Below are positions 33,801 through 45,784 of a stretch of 64,000 nt of DNA, in pieces. Source of the stretch: Plumapathes pennacea. Taxonomy: Eukaryota; Cnidaria; Anthozoa; Antipatharia; Myriopathidae. The stretch spans positions 36,707,678 to 36,771,677 of the forward strand of contig OZ038463.1 of NCBI GenBank assembly GCA_964036295.1, in the 5' to 3' direction. The position numbers and the translations under genes are program-made. Under the pieces are notes generated by a model. That model worked only from the letters and a program-made list of their open reading frames with translations. It ran no database searches and had not been told where the DNA came from. Every line of letters starts with the position of its first letter. Within the stretch, counting starts at the first letter, position 1.

Positions 33801-36304
33801 TTCAAGTGCAGACTATGTGTTTCAGTAAAACCTCAAGACTTGATTCTCAGCCATAAAGTTGCTTTAGTGCATTTCCTATAACGTAAGTTGTGCACAAGAA
33901 AACCGGGGCTTGCACACGTGATAAAATTTTTACCTCGAGTTACAGAGAAATGGCGGCGAACGCTGACCAATGGAAGTGACGTCATGAACGTCTGCAAAAG
34001 GTTTGCTATTTCAGAATCAGGGATGTGTGAAAGGCTAAAGTTGGTGTTACACTGGTCGATTTGCAATAACGATTTGCAAGGCCGATTCGCTTCAAATTCA
34101 CGCAGCGGTGTTGCAAGTTTTTGAGTAGCTTTCAAACATCGCGAAAAATCGTTCGCAATGGGGTGTTACACCTGAACGATTTTTAGTGCAACATCGTATC
34201 GTTGCAAATCGACCAGTGTAACACCACCTTAAGGCTTGCTTCAAACATTGAACTTCACATGAGTTAAATATAATGCAATTGAACACAATTTATTGCAGCT
34301 AATTCACTTTGTACCGAGTCGTGAAGTTCGACGCTTAAAACAGGCCATAAAACAACTATATTCATTTGCACTGGCTTTAACACAGCAGTAGCGTGGGGAA
34401 TGTCACTACACGTCTTTGCTTACTTTATCTTTAGCTCGGCTACAGACAAACCTTCCTCCAGTCTCAAGAAAGTGTCTAGTAAAACGACAGGAAAAGGAAG
34501 AAGAAGTCTGTTGAGCTTTGATCAGGTTGGCTGCAATCCACTCGACCCGCATGTGTTGCTATTTAATCGCATATTCAAGACCGGCAGTTCAACCACCGAG
34601 TTCCTAATAAAGAAAAGCAGTCAGGTTATGAATTATGACTACCACACGGGTATGTGTGTCACTAACTTGAGCATTCTACTGAGCTAATCTAAAACAATTA
34701 CCACCATGTCCATTTTACCTTAACCTCACCTTATTCTAATCTAGTATACTCCAAGGTCCCTTATTTTAATCAAAAAGGACATCTCGAGAGACTATTCCGA
34801 GTAATCAAAATAAGTTTTACTGACCCAGACTATTGCTGTGTTGACGGGTTTGTTTTCTCATTTCAGCTCTCGCTATTTCGATCAAAACTGACTACTACTC
34901 CAGTGGCTCACACGGAGCACTAACGCAGCCTTGCAGTGCTGTCTAACACTGATAAGTAACCTGACCTAGTGCTTTTGTGTAAAGTTCCATTAACTGAACA
35001 TCAGCTGGGTAAACTAACAAGTAAGCACACTATCATCAAGTACGTTTTCTGTTTAGTGAACATCATAACAAATTAATTTGCTTTTTGGTAAGTAACCATG
35101 TCTGACTACAAAATGTCTAACAACTGTTTCATTGTGTTCGCTGACATCATAACACAATAGACAAGTGCATTACACAAAGCGATATCTCATCAACTCTGTC
35201 GTCTTATTTTTAGGCTTCTATGGATCACATTTTTCTTAAAAGGTATCACGTGACACAGGCATGCCACGTGCGTGGGGATTACGTCATTGTAGCCGCCATG
35301 CTGATATCTTACTAATAAATTAATATCATTTTTAATAATAATTAATAATAATTTGTAATCAACCTTTTTTTCACTATTCAGTTCGGGTTTGCTTCTCAGT
35401 AAGGAATGTTGCTGCACTTAAAACAAAAAAGGCTTTATTCAGAATTAGTTAAGAGTTAAGAAAGAGTTCCCGTTCAAAATGTTATTTGAATTTTGAAAGT
35501 GAAATACCAGCTTTACTGTCTGTTCTTAAAAATTGTTTGAAACGTTGCAAAGTTAAGCACCTTATGAGGCAGATATTGATTAAAACTGTCTGTCTGTTCG
35601 TTTCAGGGACCACAGAGGACTGGTACGAGAACGGAAAGCATTCTTCATACTCCACTCTGATAAAACACAAGATCAAAGACAACCTAAAGTGCAAACCGCG
35701 CATGGCATTCATAGGACACTTCTACTTCCGCGGTAAAATGAGTATACCGCAGGCTCACACGTACATCAACCAAGTGCGAGAGCCAGTTCGTAGGGTTGTG
35801 TCGCATTATTACTACATGCGGAGCAAGATTAGACCACCGAGACGCTTACGAATGTTCTTAAAATCTGGAGTCAAAAATGATACGCTTCAAGAATGCTTCA
35901 GGCTGCAACACAAAGGTTGCCAGAACAACGTGATGACGAAATTTTTCTGTGGAAAACACTATTACTGCGGAACTGGTAGCAGGAAAGCTTTACAAAAAGC
36001 AAAAGCCAACATCAGGCGACACTACGCTGCTGTGGGTATACTCCAGTACTATCCGAGTTATCTCCAGATCCTTAGCAAACGTCTCCCAAAGTTCTTCCCT
36101 AAAGTCACTGTAAACCAGATTAGAATAATGAAGCGAAACCGTGATTACAGGTTTGATAAAGTGCCAGTAGAATTACTCGAGGCCATCAAAAAGGCGAACT
36201 GGGCAGACCAGGAGCTGTACTCCTTTATCAAACAGCGCTTCTTTAAACAAGCGAGAGCATGTGGAATTCAGATTACGGAATCCAACTTGGGCCAGACAAG
36301 ATAA
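30858..36304 (+). CDS. Uronyl/heparan-sulfate 2-O-sulfotransferase-like Golgi enzyme
   Basis: Five exons: 30858-31071, 31492-31890, 32303-33155, 34435-34649 and 35607-36304 give 792 residues. Residues about 7-22 (IAFGLVLTLITFVVLY) after a basic start form a type II signal anchor. Residues about 72-500 are hydrophilic, Glu/Lys/Ser-rich and without domains. The catalytic part begins near 520: LLFNRIFKTGSSTTEF is the PAPS 5'-phosphosulfate loop and INQVREPVRRVVSHYYYMR the 3'-phosphate site. TKFFCGKHYYCG then AKANIRRHYAAVGIL matches the HS2ST/UST (Sulfotransfer_2) pattern. Such enzymes move sulfate from PAPS to position 2 of uronic acids in glycosaminoglycans in the Golgi. Family enzymes are about 350-400 residues, so the acidic stem is the oddity; it is read in phase through three exons. 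The ATG at 30858 was chosen because it starts the anchor directly (an upstream ATG at 30822 is possible). An alternative acceptor at exon 3 (32306) would drop one residue. Exact substrate is unknown. Confidence 0.85.
31974..32160. repeat. TTAACCCTTTCACTCCC-type MITE, copy 2
   Basis: It starts near GAACCTTTCACTCCTAGGCG and ends AGCTTGGGAGTGAAATGGCT, an inverted pair. CAACTTCAATTTTCTCCTTC and ACTGGGTTTTAGATACCTG inside match the other copies. It lies in intron 2 of the sulfotransferase gene. Confidence 0.75.
33256..33301. repeat. Poly(A) and (GAAA)n microsatellite
   Basis: An A-run of over 20 bases is followed by five GAAA units, in intron 3 of the sulfotransferase gene. The start of the A-run is about 33256. 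Confidence 0.85.
34042..34226. repeat. MITE with 25-bp perfect terminal inverted repeats
   Basis: TGGTGTTACACTGGTCGATT then TGCAA (34042-34066) is exactly complementary to the right end (34202-34226). The flanks AAGGCTAAAGT and ACCTTAAGGC extend it imperfectly. The interior repeats GATTTGCAA and GTGTTACAC. It lies in intron 3. A looser relative may be present at 40575-40780 (AAGGCCAATTTACACGG). Confidence 0.8.
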
Positions 36305-36349
36305 CATGTTTCTCTGTCGAAATCTTAGCAAAAGACAAAAAAAAAACTT

Positions 36350-36520
36350 TTGAGTTGGAAGTGAACACTGCTATTAGAATGTACTCATTGAGCTGCTTTC
36401 ATTTGAGTGGTCACACCTTTAGGTTTCATTTGACAGTTCAGGAGTTGGAAGTGAACATTGTTATAAGAACCACCGTACTCACTGAGAGCTTTCATTCGAG
36501 ATGATCGCACACAGGACACT
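36350..36520 (+). repeat. Tandem duplicate of about 95 bp in the sulfotransferase 3' UTR
   Basis: GAGTTGGAAGTGAACA...TTTCATTTGAG...TCACAC occurs twice with differences, starting near 36351 and 36443. It lies directly after the stop codon, so it is expected to be in the mRNA. Confidence 0.6.
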
Positions 36521-36713
36521 GAAAATCCAACTCAATATTCGAGTATAGTTACATCAACATATTTTCAATAACATGCGTTGGCTGTATGGAGTGACTGCTA
36601 GCAGTTTAGCGATTATGTGGCACAAAACAATGTGGTATAAACCGCTGTTTTATTTTGTATCTGCTATTCTTTAAGTTATCCACAAATATTGTCTTGTATT
36701 ATTCTTTTGTATG

Positions 36714-36719
36714 AATAAA
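36714..36719 (+). terminator. Polyadenylation signal AATAAA of the sulfotransferase gene
   Basis: AATAAA lies 410 bases after the TAA stop, in a T/A-rich setting. It is the first clear signal after the coding region. Confidence 0.65.
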
Positions 36720-37443
36720 GCATCTAACTTTACATGTACGGGGAAAATCGCACCGAAAATCCCGCGTACATGAAGTACTAAGTTTCTACTGTGTCATTTA
36801 AACTAACAACCGCTGGGTGACAGGAGGCGCGGAAAGCTGACGTTAAATGATCCAAGAATAGATCACTGAAGAAGGTTTACCTCCAACTTCCTCATACGGG
36901 TATTTTACAGGGCGTCAGTAGTTTGAAACGTCGGTTATTTTGAGTTATAAGTTGGGTCTAACTTCCCCCTGGTAGTTACCGGTTTATACCTTCTTTGTAA
37001 AGTTATCCAGGAACCCGCAAACCCATTGTGTAAAATACTCTGCATCGTATAACGACTAACCTTAATAACTGTAGTTCAGAACAATAGAAGATTTACCGCA
37101 GTAAATGCCAATTTACCATCCAGGGCATGGTAAATGCAAATCTACTACGGTAATATTTTTACTGCAGTAACTGTCTCTCGTGTAAACACGGCATACTCCT
37201 GACCCAAACTAAACACGTGAATTTTATGGGCCGCCCACCATACTTTCCTTCTCCCCATAACCCTTAAACTTTTTCATATGATTTACAAAAGACAAACAAA
37301 TAAACAAGCAAAAACAAACAAACAAACAAACAAAACAACAATTGGCCTTTAGCTGTAAAGAAATACAACCAAATACTCCGAAATTGCAATATTCCCTGAT
37401 CTTACGTGTCTTCGAAAGAATTCCAAGCGAAAAGAAATCGTCG
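36720..37443. other. Intergenic gap between convergent genes
   Basis: It lies between the 3' ends of the sulfotransferase gene (+) and SCYL2 (-). A CTGAAGA...GTTTGAAACGTCGG pattern at 36867-36938 recalls the Penelope-like ribozyme region at 60497-60531, but the sequence between differs. (CAAA)n-like repeats lie at 37300-37335. No gene was seen. Confidence 0.55.
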
Positions 37444-40400
37444 TCATCCAAAGATGTCCCGCAAGTCATTGGAGTTAGACGAAGCGCTACTCGGTTGGGA
37501 CTGGTACTGGGGACCCAGTCCTCCATGCGTCGGCGTCTGCTGTTGCATCGGGAACATCCCGGATGTTTGTGACGTCATCATCCCACTGCTGGCGCCAAAC
37601 TGTTGGGGAGCCATTGGTCTCATTCCCATCATGCCTAGTGAGGATGCAAGTAGTTAGTTTATGAGCTGCACCGTTTTTTTTTTTCCTTTTTAAAAAGGCA
37701 TCAGCAGCATTAGACCAACAAAACTGAGAACAAAATTTCAAGCTGCGCACCTGAGTTCATCTGTCCCGTCGGACGAACCTGACTGTTCATCTGACTCAAC
37801 GAAGGTTTACTTTTATTCTGTAGATGCCCCAGCTCTGGAGCATACAGCTGATCCAGCGACGAGGACCCCGAGGTACCTCTCCCCTGGCCAGAAGAAATTG
37901 TCGAAGAAGACCACGAGGAGGTCGCGGCGGGCCCCTGGTTAAAAGGTCCCTGCATCGTAGGCCCGGCGTTAAATGAGCCTTGCATTCTGGGGCCCCCACC
38001 AAGCGAACCTGGTAAGGACGATCCCGTGCTCAATGAGCTGGACATTGATTGGTTCATGTTGAAGCCTCCTGACATTAAACTGTTCGTTCCAAAAGACCCG
38101 GATGTAGCACCTGCACCTCGCATACCAGCGGGGTTTAGTCCCGAGGCCCCAGATAGGTTCGCAGACGGCGCGAGTCCCGAGGAACTGGTGTAGAGCGGCC
38201 GTGTTGTTTGGGGAATTGACGAATACGAAGGCCCGGAATTTAGGGATTTAGAAGAAGACTGGGACGAGGCGAGAGATGACCCCTGAACACAAAGAGCAGA
38301 TTTAGACAACTTGCATAATTTTCATGAACTGGCTACGATCTGGTTTGTTCTAGAGTTAAAAAGGCAGGATAGTGATAGGCGAAGTTGTTGAGCCCACAGC
38401 ATAAATGGCACGCGGAATTAGGAATGGCATACGACTAGGAGATTAGATTCAAGTAGCAGTAAATGTACGAGTTTTTAGTAGGAGAGTGGCAATAAGGCAA
38501 TAAGTGAGCAACTTAGGGAGTTAAAATGCGCCAGTGTCGCGCGTGTGTTGACCGGTCCGTGCGTGTGTACGTACATGAAGAATAAGCGTGTATGATTATG
38601 TCTAAGTAAGTTTAGTGCTCAATCTACTTTGGACTAAAAACAACAACAACAACAACAACAACAACAAACACTCCAGATCAGCCTAACCCCTTTTCCTGCG
38701 TTTGTGGTCTTGGATGGAGACGGTTGTAGCATGGATTGTTTGGAAACTTCCGGCACTCCCAACAAATCTCCGTTCAACGATGGCGCTCTCGGAGAAGAAC
38801 CTTCCGCGTTCGTTGGCAGACCAAACATTTTATTGAACTGTGGGACGAAACAATTTTGAGTCCTGGGTCACGAGTTTGAGGATTCTGACTTTAGTCTCAT
38901 CTCTCGTTTGCCCCTCCTCTCTTCACTCCAAGCTCCACTGTTTTTTTTTGTTTGTTTGTTTTTGTTTTTGTTTTTGTTTTTTCTTAGTTATCTCTTTCGC
39001 AGTTTCTGTCTTTATCTTTCTGTCTCTCTCTTCCATTCAGTTCCCATATTTATACTTTCAAAGTCCAACTAGTCTGTCCAACCTCGTTCACGTTTCTGAA
39101 CAACTGACTGCAGTGCGGCTTACCTCTGACGAGCGAGTCGAAGAACTGGCACTTGAGGAGCCAACAGAACTCGATCCACTGCTTGTGTCTTTTTCTAAGG
39201 AAATTAACAGAGAGATAGTAAAGAAGAGAAATAGAGATACGAAGACATAGGCGGAGAGAGCGACAGACGGACGAACAGACAGTAGAAAAGCAAGGCGGAC
39301 AGAGAGAACGATATGATACGTTTAGTTAACAATGGAGTACTAGTACATTTTTATCTGTTTTGAGTAAACTCAAATGTTTAGGTTTAATGTTTACCTTTGG
39401 GATCCAGACTGGAGCTGCCAGCGAACAGTTGTTCAATTTTTCCCATCATATCATCCACAGCTTTAGCTTCATTTACCTCTTGGACAAACTTCAGAGAAGA
39501 GCTGCAAAGAACAAGTTAGGACCTCAGTTGGTTGCTCAAGGAATAATGCTGTCTCTAATGGTGTCTTATTCTCAATTGTCTGGAACAGTTTCTTAGTTTA
39601 TTTTGTGTAGAATCACCCGAGAAAATCAGACCTGAAATTCTCTTCTATTCGTCCAGTTTGTATCCTGCCTAGTCCTGTTTAACTCGTTTTTCCTGTTCTG
39701 TGTCCTGTTTTCTTGTTAAATTGACGTTACATCAAAAAGTAAGAGAAGTGAAGGACCTGCACAGGAAAGGAAGGCAAACTACATAGCAAACTAACTCACT
39801 TGGTCTGTTCTTGCATCTTGTTCAACTGCTCCAGTTTTGTTTTGTGTTCTGTTTGCACTCGAGTAACCATCTCATTCAGCAAATTCATGTATTGATTAAA
39901 CTGCAAAGAAACACATGCTCTTTTAAGTCGACGCAACACAATACTCAAAGAACCAGAATAACGAATAACACACATCAAACAACGACACACGGAAAATTTA
40001 TAGGTAAACACAGCTGTAATTCTTCTTATAGTAACTACATTGTGAGATCGCTTTCTGTTCCATACCTGTGATAAATTTAAAGATGGTTCCACTGATAGTG
40101 GGAAAAGGTATGGAATGGCTTTGGAAGCGAGGTAGTCCTTGTCCAAGCCAAGCTTCTTGTGCATCATGACTTGCTTGAAAATACCTTGAAGGATAAGGGA
40201 TTTATCGTTTGACAAAACGAGGAAACACAACTTAATGAGACCTTTACTGTATGGTTCAACAGAGCTGAACAGAGAGAAATCGTTCTCTCTACTCTGCCCG
40301 TGCAGATTCGAGGATTGTTGGTATCACGTGTTAACTGAGTGACTTCATTCTCCATGATGACGTCAGGATTGCAGGAACTTACCTAATATAGCCATAAGCG

Positions 40401-43400
40401 TAGGCGCCTCTCTGGACGGGATCTGCATGACCAGCGGCACGATATCCTCCAGTACGGTGAACTTATCGAGATGTTCCAGGATTTTCCCTACGCACACGAG
40501 CGAGTTGACACGCACCTAAGGAGTTGTTAACCTGAATCAGCTGCACGTTATACAAAGCTGGAGTGTGCAGTGCGTTAAGGCCAATTTACACGGTGCAACT
40601 TTTGCTTACGATTGTCGCATGGGACCTCCTTACGACACAAGTCGTACGTCGTAGAGTTGATTTACACCATGCGATTCGTGTCGCAACCATGTTGTAAGAA
40701 TCGTGAGCAAAAATCGTACAGCTTTTTCAAATGAACATCCAAGGATTTTTTAAGGCCAATTTTCATTTTTAGGACTTCAAATTACCCGTTGACCTGTTAA
40801 CCCAAGTAAAATTTAGTACTTACTGCCAAGGACGAAGTGTTCAGGCAGAGGTTCTTTAGCCTCGGTATGACGGAGTGCTTCATGGATGCGTATTCAATCA
40901 TGTTGGCAAATGTTGGAATGACGTTTAATACCATTTCCTGACAAAATAAGACAAACAAGCGTGACCAAACAGCAATTTTAGGAGAAGTGGTAGTTGAAGT
41001 AAAAGCAGCAAACAGCGTTTCTTTCGTGTAATAACCCCTTTTTATTGTACGAACCTGGATCTGCTGTGACGGGGCCTCCATGGCTCTGAATATCATCGGT
41101 AGCACATCATTTTTCACGTCTTCGTTGGGCGTTTTGGTCAGCAACAAATCCATCTTCTGCATAAAGATGATCATGATCTGAAACAAAGAGGTAAAACAGT
41201 GAGTGTCGCTTGAAAAAAAAAAATCACGAGAAATGCGTATTAAATGCATCCACATCTGAAATTAAACAGCATTCTATTGAATGCAGAAAATAAGAAAGAC
41301 GAGACATAAAGAGACAGACAGGCGTTCCCGTTCGTTTTCAGGCACTTGGTCCAAATTCTTTCGGGAGTAGGACTGGGGTGAGGCGAAAGGGGTTTCCCCC
41401 CCCCCCCCCCTCTCCCCCCCTGCCCCAGCTTTTTCCTCGCCCTAGTTCCACTCCCGAACAAGCTTTGCCTGAAAACGAACGGGAACGCCTGCATTGCAGG
41501 AGCGGACTACGAACTTGCACTGGCTCTTGTATCTTGAACACAGGTTTAAGCTCGGGAAGAATGATGGATGTAAACTCGTCATTGGTGCAGTCTTCCGCGA
41601 TCAACAGCACGTTAGGAAGAACAAACGGAATCATCTGATGATTATTGAACTCCGCGCACAACTGAGGGAGAATCCGCTGAACAACTACACGCTGTCGGGG
41701 AGAAAAACGAGATCAAAAATTTGTTTTTACAAAATTACACTCACAAGTAACAGTAGGAAAGTGCTGACTTCAGAGATTTCACTTTTACGGAGGTAATTTT
41801 CGAGGGAATACGTTTCCGGGAAATATTTCTTGCGAATCCGGCGTTGTAAAACTGCAAAAATCCTACAAATTAGTTCTCGCAAACAGTACCAGCCATACGG
41901 AAGACTGAATACTGTTCAAGGGCCAGAGCCAAATTGGATTTCCTCACTGAACCAACATAAGAGAGCAAAGTACTGTACCTTGGGGAGTTTGCTCATGACT
42001 TTGTAGAGTCCCCTAAAGAACTGTGACTTGGCCATCTCATCCCGTTGAGCCAAAGAGTCAAGATACTGAAGTGTCATGGCCGCTACGTTCTCAAAAAAGG
42101 GAATCTGGAATGGGAAATGACAACAATACAAACATAAATCAAGAAATGCTTAACTTATCATTCACTTGGAGCTTAACTTACAAAATAAGATAGCATGGCA
42201 GGGTTTCCAATTATTAGGGAAAAAAACCGACTTTGTATTGACCATGGAACAATTTCCACTGATCGTGATTCAGATCGATCGAATTATAGGAAAAATAGAC
42301 TGCAGTTCCTTTTCCTCTTCTGACCAGTTACGTGGGCGTGTATGAGGGGACTGGAGTGAGATGTGTCACTTATTGGTCTGAAGACAAAAATGGCAGGAAC
42401 TGTTTTGTAGTAAGTGGTGAGATAATGGTAAACACTGACAGGACACCAGTACCTTGGACAGTTGATGTGCATCAGGTCTCAGTGCTGGTGTAATGCTCAA
42501 TAGGGCCCTGACTTGTTCCTGGACATCTCTTGGTACAGACCCTAACGGTGTTGTGCTGTTCCTTGACATCTGCATAAAAAACATGAGGTCACCTTCCCTG
42601 TCTAATTGAATGCACCACCAGAGCACAGCAGTTGCTGCTAACCAATCCCTATTCATTGCACACAAACAATATGGCTGCCTAGTCTACATTAGTAGTAAGC
42701 AAGGCCCAAATGCAGCAGCATGCAGCAGAGTTTTGAAATCTGGTTGTTGACTTCAGGTACATTGTACAAATGAATGCCCTCTCAGGTTGATGCAACATAT
42801 TGAAAAAAGAACCACACAGTGCAAGTACTGTACATTGCTCTAACTTCGTTCAACATTCCTTAAGGGATCTACCTTCAGTGTTGTATAATTCTCTTGTATG
42901 TTCCAATGGGAACAGCACAATCAAATTGAAGTTGCCTTAATTTGTTGTCAGATAGATTCATAAGTACTGTCCATTCTAGCTCAATGTTCCTTTTACATGT
43001 TGTTATCACAGCCTAAGGGACCTGCCTTTATTCTACACGGATTCAACAGTATTGTCCATTTCTTTTACCTGTTCAACATTCCTTTTGAATGTTGTTAAGT
43101 TACTATCACAGTCAAACGGTGGTTTGCCTTTGTTGTACACAGAATACATCAGTACTCCTAGAGAGTACATGTCACTGGACACGTCACATGATCTGGACAA
43201 TATGTACTCAGGTGCAGAATAGTTGAGGTCAGGTTGAGCCCAGGGCCACAGGCGAGGCTCCCACTGACCAGCACTGTATGCAGACTACAAATAAAATGTA
43301 GTACAGGTATTAGAAAAAAAAAACAAAAAACAAAAACAAAAAAAAAAAAAAACAGGCATTAGGTTTGACATGCTGTACATAATGTGATATCTTGAGAATC

Positions 43401-45784
43401 ATTGGCCTTGTGACCAGTTCAATATAGCATTACAAGTTGACCAGTTCTCAACCTTTGCAAGTTACTAACTACTCTTTAGGCAACAGCACTTGTCCATGCA
43501 TGCTTCTATAGTGCACAAACCACAGCTCTCACTGCTAAAGTACAGCTTTATACCTGTCCATCTATGACTGTTGGCACTGAACTGAAGAAAAGCCCGGAGA
43601 TCTTCCACTGCCCCTTCTTTGTGAGGACGATTAATTCAGGAGAGAGGCTTCCTTGAAGAATTTTTGCATCGTTGTGGAGGAAAATGAGCCCTTCAACAAG
43701 CTGTAGATCAAAACAAAACTGTGAGACACAAAGGAAACAATGCTACACCAGAACTGTAGATAATTTGTCATCTTCCTGTCTAGATAGGTTTAACTAAACC
43801 AGCAACATACAGGAACTCCACTTCAGCTTGTATCACTTGTTGAGCCTACAGCTCACTACATGCATATTGTACTTCTTGAAAATATTCCATGTGAAATCAC
43901 CTGGTATAATCCATAGATTCTCTCAACATCATACAGCTCAAAGCTCTAAAGAAGAATATCAAGATAAAATGTTTCAGTACAGTACATGTATCAAGTTTTC
44001 CCAACAGTGATGAAAAAATGTAGTGGCTGTCTGGAAAGACAATCACACGTGCTGCAAACATGTAAATTATTATGAATACCTGCATATATTGGCATGGTAA
44101 AACCATATCACTGGTGTCTACTGTATAATAATTTTTACCACAACACACTAGTTTCTCGCTCTCTGATTGGTCGATTAACCGTGGTAAATAAGAGTCCAGA
44201 CAATGATATGATGCCAGCTGACACCAGCGTGTCACGCTTTGCAATGCAATTCAACAAAACTTTCCTCTATATTTCTAAGTATATAGTAAAAAACAAATTT
44301 CCACTGGTTTGCCATGGTGTAAACTCTTATTTACCACGATTTACGTCATCACATGGTCAAAATTAGTTGCGGACTCACTCGGCGAAGCGCCTCGTGAGTC
44401 CACAACATTTTGACCATGTGATGACGTAAATCGTGGTAAATAAGAGTCCACACCACGGCAAACCAGTGGAAATTTGTTAAATCTCAAATCCAAACCCAAG
44501 TCTGTGTGCAATTTCTGTAAGTAGTGCCATCACTTACCCTCAGTTCTGGGGGAGGGGGTGAGGGCACATTCTGTTGAGATCCCAAAACATTGGCTAAACT
44601 GGCAAAAACTGGCTCAGTGGCAAATGCAAGACAGTCCCTTGGAGAAAAGAATAAGGACCAAAATTGCAGTTAAGTGCAAGAATTACTTGTTTTCATTGTT
44701 GGAATAGGGTACTGCACTAAACCTTGAGTTGTGATACTTGCAGGAGAGTGCTTGAATATGTGCAATTCTTACTTGGATTCCTCTAACTGGTGCTGAACCA
44801 ACAAAAGTCTTGGATGTCGTAGTCGTGTCAGCTGGGTGGGGCCTTTCTTCATCACTTCCATCACAGTCTCCCTGTCTCTCTTGTCCACGCTGTCTAGAAA
44901 TCTCTTCTCAAACACAAACAATGACACTTCCTGGTGAAAAACAGAACAAGAATTTTGTATACCACAACTGTATAACCATTCAGCCATGTTGGAGGACAGA
45001 ACAATAATATTTTTTTGCATGAGAATACGGTCAACTCTCTCTAAAGCAGACACCTCTCTAAGGCGGACAGCATGCAGATATATTCCCATGCCAATTTTTA
45101 CTTGTTTCTCTGTAACACTGAACTCTCTCAAAGGCAGACACTATTACATGCTAGTCTCAGAGGTGTCCAACTTAGAGAGAGTTTACTGTAGATGTTAATT
45201 CCGGAGATAAAACAAAAGAAACGGTCAACTCTGACGTCACATGCACAGGGTCTATAGGGCTGAACATGCATGTACATACGCACATGGGTCTACTGTACAC
45301 TGCTTACAGCAAACGTGTAAGTATGTAAATTATAAAACACAAAAATCAAACGAATCAACAAAACGATAAAATCTACAGCACACAACATCAATGTGTCAAC
45401 TCAATTATTTATGCATCCTGCGAAACTAAGAACCACAGCGTAAATCAAAAACAACACATATTCAGTAGCCGGTGTTCAAAATACAAACAAACCAACGCAG
45501 AAGCCGTGCTTTAAATCCAGGCAGAGTCAAACTGGGTTCAAGGGTCTCACCTGGCCCGTAGTCTTCTTCTTTCCTTCGTAAATTTTCCACGTCAAGTTTG
45601 GACCGAAGCTGGCGACGTGTTTACCAACTTCGTAGTCTTTTGTGAGCGGGTTGCCGACCAAAGCGCCTACAGCACCAACAGCGTTGACTGTGGCACTAAC
45701 TGCTGTCACCGTGGCGTTCTTGGCAGCACTCTTGATGCGATCAAACACAGCCGCAGAGTACGCCGACACTTTGTTCATATCCAT
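37444..45784 (-). CDS. SCYL2: SCY1-like pseudokinase 2 (clathrin-vesicle protein)
   Basis: Nineteen exons join in phase, from 5': 45784-45551, 44930-44773, 44637-44538, 43945-43901, 43700-43554, 43284-43069, 42569-42453, 42104-41979, 41691-41515, 41177-41055, 40937-40824, 40515-40383, 40184-40066, 39900-39800, 39501-39395, 39194-39124, 38837-38688, 38282-37751 and 37634-37444. They give 986 residues (human 929). The kinase-like domain opens with NPLTKDYEVGKHVASFGPNL. It lacks catalytic motifs: EVSLFVFEK replaces VAIK, LQGSLSPELIVL replaces HRDLKPEN, and SGLFF replaces DFG; SAPEYIL and SDMYSLGVLMYSVYNKG remain. HEAT-like repeats follow (QRILPQLC..., LPNVLLIAEDC, KMDLLLTKTP, NVIPTFANMIEY, EHKTKLEQLNKMQEQ), then a Ser/Gly/Met-rich tail ending SNSNDLRDIFG, the SCYL2 signature end. 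SCYL2 acts in clathrin-dependent traffic at the trans-Golgi and endosomes. The exon 17 donor (GTTAGG) and the exon 16 limits are the weakest parts. Confidence 0.93.
38639..38668. repeat. (CAA)n microsatellite
   Basis: About nine AAC/CAA units in a row in SCYL2 intron 17, 20 bases from the exon 17 donor. Confidence 0.9.
41319..41491. repeat. Inverted-repeat element in SCYL2 intron 9
   Basis: The 25-base arms 41319-41343 (CAGGCGTTCCCGTTCGTTTT then CAGGC) and 41467-41491 are perfect complements. Inside is a C-run and an inner imperfect pair (TCGGGAGTAG / CCACTCCCGA). The right arm ends 23 bases from the exon 9 donor. Confidence 0.85.
44292..44478. repeat. Palindrome of 187 bp in SCYL2 intron 3
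   Basis: The arms run from AACAAATTTCCACTGGTTTG at the left to CAAACCAGTGGAAATTTGTT at the right and are nearly perfect for about 85 bases, including ATTTACGTCATCACATGGTC and its complement. The centre is at about 44380 (GCGAAGCGCC). A related CCGTGGTAAATAAGAGTCCA word also lies at 44178. Confidence 0.85.
45028..45188. repeat. pogo-like MITE in SCYL2 intron 1
   Basis: It begins CGGTCAACTCTCTCTAAAGC and ends TTAGAGAGAGTTTACTG, an inverted pair with TA on both sides. AGGCGGACA and GGTGTCC words inside recall the 25119-25220 element. Confidence 0.65.

Noticed and set aside
38840..39250. 136-codon plus frame
   Set aside because: Lies across SCYL2 introns and exon 16 on the opposite strand, with a T-rich low-complexity tract; no family features.
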